From a virus, in IMG/VR virus record IMGVR_UViG_3300023296_000639, positions 62,001-126,000 of that record: DNA of 64,000 nt; one strand, given 5' to 3'. Position 1 is the stretch's first letter; every line of letters starts with the position of its first letter. The position numbers and the translations under genes were made by a program. The notes under the pieces were generated by a model. It made no database searches. It was not told the DNA's origin and saw nothing but the letters and a program-made list of their open reading frames with translations. Positions 33,563-41,822 of this stretch are shown piece after piece.

Positions 33563-35411
33563 TAGTTTTAGAAGTCTTGTAGAAAATATTCAACGATTAG
33601 ATGAAAATGCACCCGCCGATCAAGTCAAGGGTAAAGAAAAAGCTAAGAAGTCAAAGAACGGCGAACATCCTTTCAAGGATCGTTTGGTCGGAGAAGGATG
33701 GAATGATGAAGTTGAAGCTGGCGGGCATGACGAGTTTATGTTTGATGGTGAACTTGTAACAGTTGTTGGCGGTCCAAAAATGTTTGGTGACGAAAAAGGA
33801 CTACAAATATATTCAAAGAGAGATAACGACACACGTTGGGTTAATATCAAAGTGTTGAAGAAAAGTGTTGAAGAAGATTATGGATTCCTATCGCAGTATG
33901 TAGCAGAAGACGAGTTAGAAGAAGATATTGTTACACAAATGAAACGTGAAATGGGCGACTATATGAAGACAGCAGAATCTGACGAAGATGCCAAACCAAA
34001 GCAATTCAATCGTGGTATCAAAGGTCAATCACGTGATGTTCAAAAGAAAGGCACTAAGAAAGTGACCGATCCCGATGGACCACTATTTGATGATGTTGAT
34101 GAAGGTTTATCCGCAAGTCAAAACCGTGATCGCCTTATGAAAATAATGAAAAAGAATGCACCGAACGCATTTAAAAAGCCTAAAGAAGAGCCTAAAAAGA
34201 AAACAGAATCTAAAGGGCGACCATCCCCATCTATGCGTAAAAAATCAAGAGATTTTGGCAATGATAGACCGTCACCTAAAACTAATCACATTAAAATGAC
34301 AATGCCAGACCAAAACGGGGCGTATATCGGGAAAGATAAATGGGTTTCGCCAGAAGAAGTTGACGAATACCTTAATAAAGGATGGAAGAGATACGATAGT
34401 GTCCAAACATCAAAATGGGAAAAAACCACAGAAAATGATGATCCATGCTGGGATTCACATAAGCAAATAGGAATGAAGAAAAAGAACGGCAAAAAAGTTC
34501 CTAACTGTGTTCCAGAGTCCGAAGAAGAAGCTGATGCCCAACTAGATAGCCCACAAGATGTAATGGGTGGCAAAACACCAACAGCAAAAGAGATTGCTGA
34601 AAAGCATGGCGTTGATATTACTTCAATCGTTAAGCAGTTGGTTAAAGGTCGTAAGATTGAAAAAGAACACACAGATGATGCAAAAGTAGCAGACGAGATT
34701 GCCCGTGACCACCTAGCTGAACTACCAGATTATTATGATCGTTTAGATAAGATGGAAGAAGGCGAGGGAATCGATGAAGCAAAACAGGCAGTTGCTGGTG
34801 GAAAAGTGCAAAAGTATATAACAGGATTCGGACTTACACTAAAAGGTGAGAAATATGATGAAGTTGATTTTGAACTTCAAAATATTGATAACAATTCTGG
34901 AATGGTTACACTCAAAGTTCTTCCTCGCAACGGACATCCATCAAATGATTTACACGGCGAACAAATAAAAGTTCCTTTCAAATTAATGAGAAGAGGTCCA
35001 TTTATGGCAACCGATGTTACCAAGAATACGATGGGCGAAGGTATTATGGATAAAGCCAAAGATATGATGGGGTGGGATGAAACTGATGCTGAAGCACGGG
35101 ATAGCAAAAACACTGACAGTGCATATAAGAAGCGCCGTGGTCAAAAAGCAAAACACCGTGAACTGAAACCAGACGAAAAAATGGGTGCATTAATGGACAG
35201 CGATGATCACGAAATATCAATGGCACATTCGCAACTATCCGCCATTATTGAACACGCACAGGAACTTGAAAAACTCATTATGAAGCTAGACGACGATGAT
35301 AACCTACAATCATGGGTTCAATCCAAGTTGACAACAGCAAATGATTACTTGTCGAAAGTATATCATCATATGGAACACAAAACCGAGCATCCTTCCGAGG
35401 ACGACAAATAA
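33555..35411 (+). CDS. Prohead core/internal protein with DUF5661-like segment
   Basis: 618 residues, very charged and largely disordered. The N-terminus SFRSLVENIQ is almost identical in pattern to DFRTLLEGF of the 6153 protein (L-x-E site). Recognisable blocks: DPCWDSHKQIGMKKKNGK then VPNCVPE (about 294-320), common in T4-like core proteins; TAKEIAEKHGVDITSIVKQL ... EIARDHLAELPDYYDRLDKMEE (about 345-400), like DUF5661; and a C-terminal helical domain AHSQLSAIIEHAQELEKLIM ... WVQSKLTTANDYLSKVYHHM (about 560-605). It probably fills or scaffolds the head before packaging. Confidence 0.7.
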   Translation: MDNSFRSLVENIQRLDENAPADQVKGKEKAKKSKNGEHPFKDRLVGEGWNDEVEAGGHDEFMFDGELVTVVGGPKMFGDEKGLQIYSKRDNDTRWVNIKVLKKSVEEDYGFLSQYVAEDELEEDIVTQMKREMGDYMKTAESDEDAKPKQFNRGIKGQSRDVQKKGTKKVTDPDGPLFDDVDEGLSASQNRDRLMKIMKKNAPNAFKKPKEEPKKKTESKGRPSPSMRKKSRDFGNDRPSPKTNHIKMTMPDQNGAYIGKDKWVSPEEVDEYLNKGWKRYDSVQTSKWEKTTENDDPCWDSHKQIGMKKKNGKKVPNCVPESEEEADAQLDSPQDVMGGKTPTAKEIAEKHGVDITSIVKQLVKGRKIEKEHTDDAKVADEIARDHLAELPDYYDRLDKMEEGEGIDEAKQAVAGGKVQKYITGFGLTLKGEKYDEVDFELQNIDNNSGMVTLKVLPRNGHPSNDLHGEQIKVPFKLMRRGPFMATDVTKNTMGEGIMDKAKDMMGWDETDAEARDSKNTDSAYKKRRGQKAKHRELKPDEKMGALMDSDDHEISMAHSQLSAIIEHAQELEKLIMKLDDDDNLQSWVQSKLTTANDYLSKVYHHMEHKTEHPSEDDK

Positions 35412-35412
35412 G

Positions 35413-35441
35413 TTGACTTTAACCTACGTTTAATATATAGT
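35413..35441 (+). promoter_or_regulatory. Sigma70-like promoter
   Basis: TTGACT (35413-35418), 17-bp spacer, TATAGT (35436-35441), with ATG 9 nt further on (35451), so the leader is very short. Confidence 0.65.
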
Positions 35442-35450
35442 GGATAGATT

Positions 35451-36506
35451 ATGAGATTAAATGAAATAGCAAACCCAAACTTAGCGCCGGGAATGGCATA
35501 CTGGATTTCACCACGTGGTGAGATATTGGATATTGCTGGTCAAATGCATATTCAGACAGTTATTGAACGTCCTGAGAAGTTCGGGCTAACCAAGGAATAT
35601 ATTGATAAACTTTACGCCGACTTTGATGAGCCTATGGGCACTGAGGGCAAAGCACGTGAACAAATCATTTTGGCACTTGTCAAAAGGGGGTGGATTAGAA
35701 CTCGATTATATCGCAAACAGTATTTCTGGGCAATGAATATCAATCGTATGACTAACGTTACGTATGATAATATAATTAAATGGGCAAAGTATCATACCGA
35801 ACGTACCGATATCGGCAAACAGGCTGGTAACTTCGCTGATGTTAAACTTTCTAAGGGCGATGAAGCAGAAACAAAAGATATCGGTCAACTTATCAAGATT
35901 GCAGATGGTCAGCTAAAAGAAGCATTTATCATTGAAGACGATGGCGGTGAACTTATTACGTTAAGTGTGGTTGAATCAGTTCATGACATGATTGGCGAAT
36001 CGTCACTTGGTCGTATTTTCCAGCATCTTGATAACCCAAATCGTCCCGTAGCGTTTATTACTGCGTTCCGTGGCGGACAGGAAAATCGTCACGAAAATCT
36101 ACGCCGTAACCGCCAACTTGCTGGACAAGTAAAGAAAGCCGGGTATGGATATACGTTTATCGACGGCGGCTGGATTGAAAATCAAGGCACACCCGAAGAA
36201 CAAAAAGTTGAAGAAGATACCGTATTCATCGTCGGAAACGAGAATGATAGTGGTAATCTTAAAGGTCTTGTTAAGAAACTTATGGTACAGTATGATCAAG
36301 ATGGTGTTCTATTCAAACCCGCTGGTGGCAATGAAGTTCATTTGTTATTGAATAGCGGCGAGAACATCAACCTTGGAAAGTTCACGATGGGTACTGCCGA
36401 AGAAGGATATTCACGTATCCGTGGGCGGGAATTCCATTTTGAAAGCACAAGGGAACCACGTAAGAACTGGATTTCCAACATTGCAGCAGCAAAAGGTGTA
36501 AAATGA
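35451..36506 (+). CDS. Two-domain phage protein, possible internal or effector protein
   Basis: 351 residues. N-terminal MRLNEIAN has an L-N-E step. Residues about 15-95 (AYWISPRGEILDIAG ... GWIRTR) share a domain with the C-terminal third of the 29476 protein. The C-terminal half (AFITAFRGG ... NRQLAGQVKKAGYGYTFIDG ... WIENQG ... VEEDTVFIVG) resembles DUF3293-like domains. Very short leader behind a sigma70 promoter. Function unknown. Confidence 0.6.
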   Translation: MRLNEIANPNLAPGMAYWISPRGEILDIAGQMHIQTVIERPEKFGLTKEYIDKLYADFDEPMGTEGKAREQIILALVKRGWIRTRLYRKQYFWAMNINRMTNVTYDNIIKWAKYHTERTDIGKQAGNFADVKLSKGDEAETKDIGQLIKIADGQLKEAFIIEDDGGELITLSVVESVHDMIGESSLGRIFQHLDNPNRPVAFITAFRGGQENRHENLRRNRQLAGQVKKAGYGYTFIDGGWIENQGTPEEQKVEEDTVFIVGNENDSGNLKGLVKKLMVQYDQDGVLFKPAGGNEVHLLLNSGENINLGKFTMGTAEEGYSRIRGREFHFESTREPRKNWISNIAAAKGVK

Positions 36507-36709
36507 AAATATTACCATCAAGTGTTAACATTAACCTTGACAGCCGTGGTGCGGCGATGGCTTATGAAAATCGTAGTCGTAGTGCAATGGCACGTGAATA
36601 TGAATTGGCAAGCATAGAAAAACGCCAATCATATGATGAAACCTACGGTCCAACAGACGTAAGTTCCATCAATGTGACTCGTGGTTTAAAAATTAATATC
36701 TTAGTTTAA
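36503..36709 (+). CDS. Small basic protein, unknown
   Basis: 68 residues, ATGA overlap with the previous gene. Arg/Ser/Ala-rich helical middle (YENRSRSAMAREYELASIEK). It ends 4 nt into a convergent minus-strand gene. Unknown. Confidence 0.5.
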   Translation: MKILPSSVNINLDSRGAAMAYENRSRSAMAREYELASIEKRQSYDETYGPTDVSSINVTRGLKINILV

Positions 36710-37020
36710 TTGTTAGGTATATTCTCTACCATTGCTAGTACCCGCTCATACGCTTGAATACGTGTGGGTGCAGGGAATATTTCACCTTGTGCTGCTTCAA
36801 GCATATCAATCAACTGCTTTGTCGGAAGGCTTTGATAGAATAGCTCTTTTTCACGGCGTTCTTCCGCACGTGCTTCACGGCGTTCCTGTTGTTTTTCATA
36901 CTCAGACTTTTGTTCTTTTTCTTCTTCAGTCTGCGTAACTTCCTCGACAACTTGTGTTACTTTGGGTAATTGTCCGTTGTCCGTGGACAAAGGACGCCCC
37001 GTAATTGTTAGATCATCCAT
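36706..37020 (-). CDS. Charged coiled-coil protein, unknown
   Basis: 104 residues. Central Glu/Arg/Lys-rich helix (about 35-62), then LPTKQLIDMLEAAQGEIFPA. AGGAG lies before the start and just after the flagellin terminator, so some read-through from flagellin is needed or it has its own promoter (none clear). Unknown; neighbour of flagellin. Confidence 0.55.
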   Translation of the reverse strand: MDDLTITGRPLSTDNGQLPKVTQVVEEVTQTEEEKEQKSEYEKQQERREARAEERREKELFYQSLPTKQLIDMLEAAQGEIFPAPTRIQAYERVLAMVENIPNN

Positions 37021-37039
37021 TTTTATCTCCTAAAAAATA

Positions 37040-37060
37040 GTGGGGGAATTTCACCCCCAC
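37040..37060 (-). terminator. Intrinsic terminator after flagellin
   Basis: Minus strand: GTGGGGG, 7-nt loop, CCCCCAC, followed by a T-run. It separates flagellin from the 36706 gene. Confidence 0.8.
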
Positions 37061-37070
37061 CCATTATCCC

Positions 37071-37903
37071 TTATCTAAAAAGACTAAGGATTGCTTGTTC
37101 AGATTGAACAGCAAGACTCAACGAGTTGTTAGCTAGTGCTTGGCGTGTCTGAAGAGCTAGCAAGTTAGCTGATTCTTCGTTTAGGTCTGCGTTGACCAAG
37201 TTACCAGCGCCTTCTTTGAGGCTGTTAATCATATTAGCTGTGAACTCTTCACGTGACTGAATCAACGCTGCATTTGTACCAAGCGTCTTAGCTGATGTAC
37301 GAACAGTTGACAATGCTGCATCAATCTTTGCGATATCAACATCAATGGCGGTCGTACCAGTTGCTATGGTGGCGTTTTCCCAATCACCAGCGTCGGTTAC
37401 TGCAAGACCAACTTGATCAGAAGCAATACCCGCAACCGTCAATGTTGTTGTGGTTTCGTTTAGCTTCACGGTCAAGCTATCTGGCGTAGCTTTCAGTAGT
37501 CCAACACCATTGAATGTAGCGTCTGCACTGGTGTTGTTGATCTGGTCAAGAATACCATCATATTGTGCTGAGAATGTAGTACGTTCTGCCACGCTTGAAG
37601 ATGCTTTAGCAGATTCAGCAACAGCTTTTGCTTGCTTTAGCAGACCTTCAATGGACTCTAGAGCATCAGTAGCTGTTTGTACAGTAACGATGTTGTTTGC
37701 TAGGTTTTCTTTTACCGTCAATAGATCGGATGCCGACTGCTTAAACCACGTGCAATAAAGAATGATGATGGATTATCAATAACATTGTTGACTTTCTTTC
37801 CTGACGAAAGGCGTCCTTGTGTCATTTCTAAGAGGTTAGTTGTATTTTGTAGTGAGTTTAGGTTACTGCGAATACTCGCAGATAGAGTTACTTCGTTTGA
37901 CAT
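37071..37903 (-). pseudogene. Flagellin, alphaproteobacterial type, with a one-base frameshift
   Basis: The N-terminal reading frame (37903 down to about 37735) gives LSASIRSNLNSLQNTTNLLE, QGRLSSGKKVN and NPSSFFIARGLSSR: the conserved D0/D1 helix of flagellin. The second frame (from about 37735 to 37071) gives SDLLTVKENLANNIVTVQTA and ends with LVNADLNEESANLLALQTRQ and SLSLAVQSEQAILSLFR, the C-terminal D1/D0 helix. The frames join if one G is restored at CGG(G)CATCC near 37733. Joined length is about 277 residues, a short flagellin. A late box (37991-37984) and AAGGAG precede it. Either it is broken or the assembly lost a base. Roles could be mimicry, decoration or recombination cargo (speculation). 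Confidence 0.8.
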
Positions 37904-37983
37904 TTATATTCTCCTTCTGGATATATGTCTATGTGGCGCTTTCCATTCTTGGAGAGCGTAATGAAACATTCTTGCTTCATTTA

Positions 37984-37991
37984 TATTTATC
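37984..37991 (-). promoter_or_regulatory. T4-type late promoter box for flagellin
   Basis: GATAAATA on the minus strand, about 80 nt before the flagellin start, with further A/T-rich sequence and AAGGAG. It places flagellin under phage late control. Confidence 0.6.
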
Positions 37992-38043
37992 ATTATACGT
38001 GATAAGTATATATTTGTCTATATCTTTTTTTAAAAGAAATATA

Positions 38044-38072
38044 TTGATACAGGGTGCATATGCTGCTATAAT
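38044..38072 (+). promoter_or_regulatory. Sigma70-like promoter
   Basis: TTGATA (38044-38049), 17-bp spacer, TATAAT (38067-38072); leads the dsbA-like gene and the polymerase locus. Confidence 0.75.
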
Positions 38073-38095
38073 GGGTAATCATTTAAGGAGATAAT

Positions 38096-38359
38096 ATGAC
38101 TGCTAATAACCGAGTGTTCTCGTCGGAAGAAACAACTAAACTAGACCATCTTATGCGTGAAGGTGTACAAACCCTGCAAGAAGTAGAAGATTTAACAGAA
38201 GGTCTAAACGATACCGTTAAGGCTATCGCTGAAGAACTACAAATCAAACCAGCCGTTTTAAAGAAAGCGATTAAAACCGCACAAAAAGATGATTTCCAAA
38301 ACAAATCGGAAGATCACGACTTGCTCGAAACTATATTGGCTTCAGTAAAACGCATTTAA
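38096..38359 (+). CDS. DsbA-like dsDNA-binding protein
   Basis: 87 residues, the size of T4 DsbA (89). Helical; LMREGVQTLQEVEDLTEGL then DTVKAIAEELQIKPAVLKKA is the pattern seen in the small dsDNA-binding late-transcription proteins of T4-like phages. It may bind late promoters or modulate transcription. AAGGAG upstream and a sigma70 promoter. Assignment by remembered family pattern, not by search. Confidence 0.6.
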   Translation: MTANNRVFSSEETTKLDHLMREGVQTLQEVEDLTEGLNDTVKAIAEELQIKPAVLKKAIKTAQKDDFQNKSEDHDLLETILASVKRI

Positions 38360-38637
38360 TGATTAAAAATATATGGGCGTTTTGGGTAGAAACGTGGCAC
38401 GACAATAAGCCATTGTTTTGGTGTGAAGCCGTTGCCACAATAGTAAGCGTTATTGCCAGTTTCTTACTGGCGTTTCTAACCCCAACACCACCATTGCTAA
38501 TCATCTTTATCTGCTATCTTGTGGGTAGTGTGCTATTAATGGCAGCAATGTATATGAGAAAAAGCTCGTGGATGTTTGTTCTTATGGGATGGTATTCCTT
38601 AATGAACATCGTGGGCTTATTGAATGCAGCATTTTAG
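38359..38637 (+). CDS. Small integral membrane protein
   Basis: 92 residues with about three hydrophobic segments (AVATIVSVIASFLLAFL, LLIIFICYLVGSVLLMAAMY, FVLMGWYSLMNIVGLL). WxExxxT-type start (FWVETW ... WCEAVATI) recalls PnuC-like fragments but is too short for a full transporter. Coupled to dsbA-like (TAATG) and to the polymerase gene. Function unknown. Confidence 0.6.
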   Translation: MIKNIWAFWVETWHDNKPLFWCEAVATIVSVIASFLLAFLTPTPPLLIIFICYLVGSVLLMAAMYMRKSSWMFVLMGWYSLMNIVGLLNAAF

Positions 38638-38646
38638 GAGTGAATA

Positions 38647-40290
38647 TTGAGTTACGTTGACGCAATCTACGATAAACGAAATAACGTTGTTAAGGTAGTT
38701 GAAAGACTGAATGGTAAACGAATAGTAACCGAACATCCGTGTAAATGGACGTTTTATTATGACGATCCAGCTGGAAAGTATAATACTATTTTTCGTAATC
38801 CTGTTTCCAAATTCGAATCTGATAGTAAAAAGGAATTTCATCGTGAGTTGAAAAGTCGTAGTCAGACACGTGTATGGGAAAGTGATATAAATATTGTTAA
38901 TAAGACACTTGAACGTCACTATATTGGGCAGATGTCGCCCAAGCTAAACGTGTGCTTCTTCGATATTGAGGTTGACTTTTCGCCTACGCTTGGTTTTGCG
39001 CCACCCGATGACCCGTTCAATAAAGTAACGGCTATCTCATTATATTGTTCGTGGATGGATGAAATGGTTACGTTAGCTATTCCACCAAATACACTGACGC
39101 TTGAAGAAGCCGAGGCAATGATGGATTTCCCCAACACATACCTATTCAGTAACGAAGGGGATATGATTGAAACGTTCCTTGACTTAATCCAAGAAGCCGA
39201 TGTGCTTACGGGTTGGAACAGTGAAGGCTACGATATTCCGTATATGGTTAACCGAACGGCACGGGTTCTTAGTAAGAATGACACACGCCGTTTCTGTTTA
39301 CTTGACCAACTCCCAAAAGAACGTGAATACGAAAAATATGGCAAGATGCAAAAGACGTATGATTTACGTGGACGTATTCACTTGGATAGCCTATCATTGT
39401 ATCAGCAATATACCTATCACGAAATGCATTCGTATTCGTTGGATACCATTTCTGAATATGAACTAGGTGCCCGTAAAATCCAATACGCAGGATCGCTAGA
39501 TAAGTTATACAATGACGACTTTTATAAGTTCATTGAATACAACCGTCAGGATACTTTGCTATTAAAGCAACTTGATGATAAGCTACAGTTTATTGATCTA
39601 TGCAATGAAATCGCACACGATAATACAGTGCTTATTGCGGCAGCTATGGGTGCCGTTGGTGTTACTGACCAAGCCCTTATCAACTATGCGCATTCACTTG
39701 ATATGGTTGTGCCTAATAAGGTTCATTATGGCGACGACGAAGATCACCGTGCGGCTGGTGCTTATGTGGCGCATCCGAAGAAAGGCACACATAAATGGGT
39801 AGGTGCTATCGATATTAACTCACTATATCCATCGGCTATTCGTGCATTGAATATGAGTCCCGAGACATTTGTAGCACAGTTATTGCCTACACATACACGT
39901 CCGCTTATTGAAAAACGAATGGCTGAAGGCAAGTCGTTTGCAGGAGCATGGGAAGGGTTATTTGGTACACTTGAATATTCCTTTATGGATGATAAAGATG
40001 ATACCACACCACTCAAAGTACAATGGGCAGATGGCAAGCAAACCACACATACTGGCAAGGAAATTAACGATATTATTTTCCATGGTGGTGAAAAATGGGT
40101 AGTAAGCGGTAACGGCACAGTATTTGAGTATAATAAGCAAGGCATCATTCCCGGCATACTTGAAAAATGGTACGCAGAACGCCAAGAACTACAAGCCAAG
40201 AAGAAGGCAGCGGCGGTTATTGATGATTCTACCATAGAAGTACCTAATGATATTATGTCTAAACTTGGAAAGGATTTGATAGACGACTAA
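38647..40290 (+). CDS. 43A: DNA polymerase family B, N-terminal part (exonuclease and motif A)
   Basis: 547 residues from TTG 38647, supported by AGGAG (38636-38640). 3'-5' exonuclease: Exo I FFDIEVDF (Asp106, Glu108), Exo II GWNSEGYDIPY, Exo III YNRQDTLLL. Polymerase motif A is AIDINSLYPSAI (about 387-398). The chain then stops after KLGKDLIDD, before motif B. Motif B and motif C are encoded by the separate downstream genes. Split gp43 genes exist in some T4-like phages; here 338 nt with a non-polymerase remnant separate the parts. The pieces must assemble into one enzyme. Confidence 0.9.
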   Translation: MSYVDAIYDKRNNVVKVVERLNGKRIVTEHPCKWTFYYDDPAGKYNTIFRNPVSKFESDSKKEFHRELKSRSQTRVWESDINIVNKTLERHYIGQMSPKLNVCFFDIEVDFSPTLGFAPPDDPFNKVTAISLYCSWMDEMVTLAIPPNTLTLEEAEAMMDFPNTYLFSNEGDMIETFLDLIQEADVLTGWNSEGYDIPYMVNRTARVLSKNDTRRFCLLDQLPKEREYEKYGKMQKTYDLRGRIHLDSLSLYQQYTYHEMHSYSLDTISEYELGARKIQYAGSLDKLYNDDFYKFIEYNRQDTLLLKQLDDKLQFIDLCNEIAHDNTVLIAAAMGAVGVTDQALINYAHSLDMVVPNKVHYGDDEDHRAAGAYVAHPKKGTHKWVGAIDINSLYPSAIRALNMSPETFVAQLLPTHTRPLIEKRMAEGKSFAGAWEGLFGTLEYSFMDDKDDTTPLKVQWADGKQTTHTGKEINDIIFHGGEKWVVSGNGTVFEYNKQGIIPGILEKWYAERQELQAKKKAAAVIDDSTIEVPNDIMSKLGKDLIDD

Positions 40291-40312
40291 TCTCGTCTTT
40301 TGTCCTAAATAA

Positions 40313-40669
40313 ACCAAACAATATGAGTTTCTAAAAGAGAATGAAGTTGAAAGTCACCATTACCGTTATGACGGGCATTCTGTTAAAAATATAAAGTGCT
40401 ATAAGTATAAAGATTATATTGCTATTGGCGGCAAAAATATGATATCATTATTACAAGAGAATCAAATAGATATTCCAAGAAAATACGTGGATGATATAGA
40501 AATGTCTTTTCCTAAACCTCATCACAATATGCGTGAAGATAGGAAAAACTTTTTCGGTGAATATCACGGGAAATGCCTAAAAGATTTAGGTGTTGCCAAA
40601 TATAAACTCACAGAGATAGGAGAATTGAATGGATTTAGTCTCTACAATCCAAGACCTCATCAGCAATAA
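40313..40669 (+). pseudogene. Open-frame remnant between polymerase halves
   Basis: The frame is open from after TAA 40310-40312 to TAA 40667-40669, 118 codons, but the first ATG is at codon 43 (40439). The amino-acid content (QYEFLKENEVESHHYRY, KYKDYIAIGGKNMISLL) looks coding. It overlaps the second polymerase gene by 41 nt and provides its ribosome-binding site. It is most likely the 3' end of a gene brought in with the break, possibly a mobile nuclease, but I do not recognise the family. Confidence 0.45.
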
Positions 40670-41582
40670 CGAAACTGAAAAGTTAGAACAAGTGATGAGA
40701 GAAAACGATTTGGTTGTAAGAAACGGCAAGATTGAAAACAAAGATAGGGGTGCAGTAGCATTCCGGGATAAGCGGCAGTTGGTCAAAAAGATCAACTTGA
40801 ATTCGTAAATATTGCGACTTTATATAGTAATATATAATGAAAAACTCCTCTAACTGCGGGGAACTCTCACCGAGACAATCCGCAGCCAAGCCCGTAAGGG
40901 AAGGTTCAACGACTATGCGAAAGCAGTAGTATCAAGTGATACGAAACGGGGAGCAACCTTCAAGGTTGGTGATATAGTCTAATCTGTATGGCGACATACA
41001 GCAGTTCATGAGAGAACGCACATAAACTAACGACTTATGTGGAATATAAATGTGTATGGTGCTGTATTGAATAAGCATTGTCGTTTCTACGTCTTTGATA
41101 TCGGACAGTCAACCACACTAACTGGTCGGTGTATTGCAAAGCATATGTCAGCATACGTGAATCAATCACTGGCGGGTGAATACGATCATACTGGAAAAAG
41201 TATTGTGTATGGCGACACAGACTCAGAATTTGCCGAAACCATACACAAGACCAATTGGGGTGAGCTTACCGTAGAAGAATTGTTCAACCGAGGGCAGCGT
41301 TATTGGAATGATGCCAAGGATGATACAAAGGAATATAGTGCTAACGATGATTTGAAGGTTCTTTCGTATAACCCGGAAGAAGGCAAAGCGTATTACGGGC
41401 ACATCAATTATATCTACAGGCATAAGGTATCTAAAGAACAATGGGAAATTGAGGATCAATATGGTAATACCATTCGTGTAACTGGCGATCACTCAGTTAT
41501 GGTTGAGAGAGATGGCGTATTGATGGAAATAAAACCACGAGATATATTGAAGGATGATTTACTTATTACTACTACTGAATAA
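40629..41582 (+). CDS. 43B: DNA polymerase family B, middle part with motif B, interrupted by intron and ending in N-intein
   Basis: ATG 40629 has AGGAG (40618-40622). Exon 1 (40629-40806) ends KRQLVKKINLNS; exon 2 (41053-41582) continues (L)YGAVLNKHCRFY. Joining exon U (40806) to TG (41053) makes a Leu codon and restores motif B Kx3NSLYG exactly. Exon 2 reaches motif C YGDTD, then runs into a split-intein N-half (from Ser at 41223) and stops at 41582. Mature extein contribution is 116 codons (40629-40806 plus 41053-41222). So the gene needs RNA splicing and then protein trans-splicing. Confidence 0.85.
40807..41052 (+). ncRNA. Group I self-splicing intron in polymerase motif B
   Basis: 246 nt, no open frame inside. 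The 5' exon ends UCGU and pairs with GCGA in the intron (P1 with terminal U-G at the splice site). Conserved core pieces: GGGGAACTC (P element), CCGCAGCCAAGCCC (Q), GTTCAACGACTA (R, near 40904-40915) and GATATAGTC (S, 40971-40979). CGACTAT pairs with ATAGTC as P7. P9 is CTGTATG-GCGA-CATACAG (40984-41001). The intron ends in G at 41052. It resembles the T4 td/nrd subgroup IA introns. The removed intron leaves motif B in frame. Confidence 0.9.
41223..41582 (+). other. Split intein, N-terminal half, inserted at YGDTD|S
   Basis: 119 residues from Ser1 (nt 41223). It follows polymerase motif C YGDTD. Block A-like start SEFAETIHKTN ... ELTVEELF, block B TGDHSVMV (T-x2-H, about 41484-41507), then a C-terminal KPRDILKDDLLITTTE and stop. 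No endonuclease domain. Length fits the N-halves of natural split inteins. Confidence 0.85.
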
Positions 41583-41701
41583 GGTCTTCATCATATGCTA
41601 CCAATAATGGATACGAGGTATTTGTTATCTGGGAAAATGATTGGTATCACGACCAATATACTATTATACAACGAGTAAAGGAATGGCGGAATGGAAGTTA
41701 A
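41582..41701 (+). pseudogene. Homing-endonuclease C-terminal scar between the intein halves
   Basis: 39 codons in another frame: YATNNGYEVFVIWENDWYHD then QYTIIQRVKEWRNGS, stop TAA 41699-41701. The Gly-Tyr-x-Val-x-VIWE-x-D/E-W pattern is the C-terminal end of the Vsr-like (EDxHD) homing endonucleases described between halves of 'fractured' split-intein genes. The rest of the nuclease is missing. It overlaps the C-intein start by 11 nt. Confidence 0.7.
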
Positions 41702-41822
41702 AAAAGCTAAAGTAAAATCTGTCAAACAGTTAGACAACTTTGATGATGAATATGTCTATGACATAGGCATGAAGAATGAAGAGCATCCATGGTTCTTCGG
41801 CAACAACATTCTCGTTCATAAC
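41691..41822 (+). other. Split intein, C-terminal half
   Basis: 44 residues. Block F EYVYDIGMKNEEHPWFF and block G GNNILVHN, ending His-Asn, with Ser as the +1 extein residue (SVYFSMWP). Own ATG and GGAATGGCGGA-type ribosome-binding site. Length matches the C-halves of natural split inteins such as gp41 and NrdJ types. Confidence 0.88.

Noticed and set aside
41037-41052. ATG 41037 as the true start of the middle polymerase gene
   Set aside because: The ATG lies in the group I intron; the real start is ATG 40629 with AGGAG, and splicing joins 40806 to 41053.
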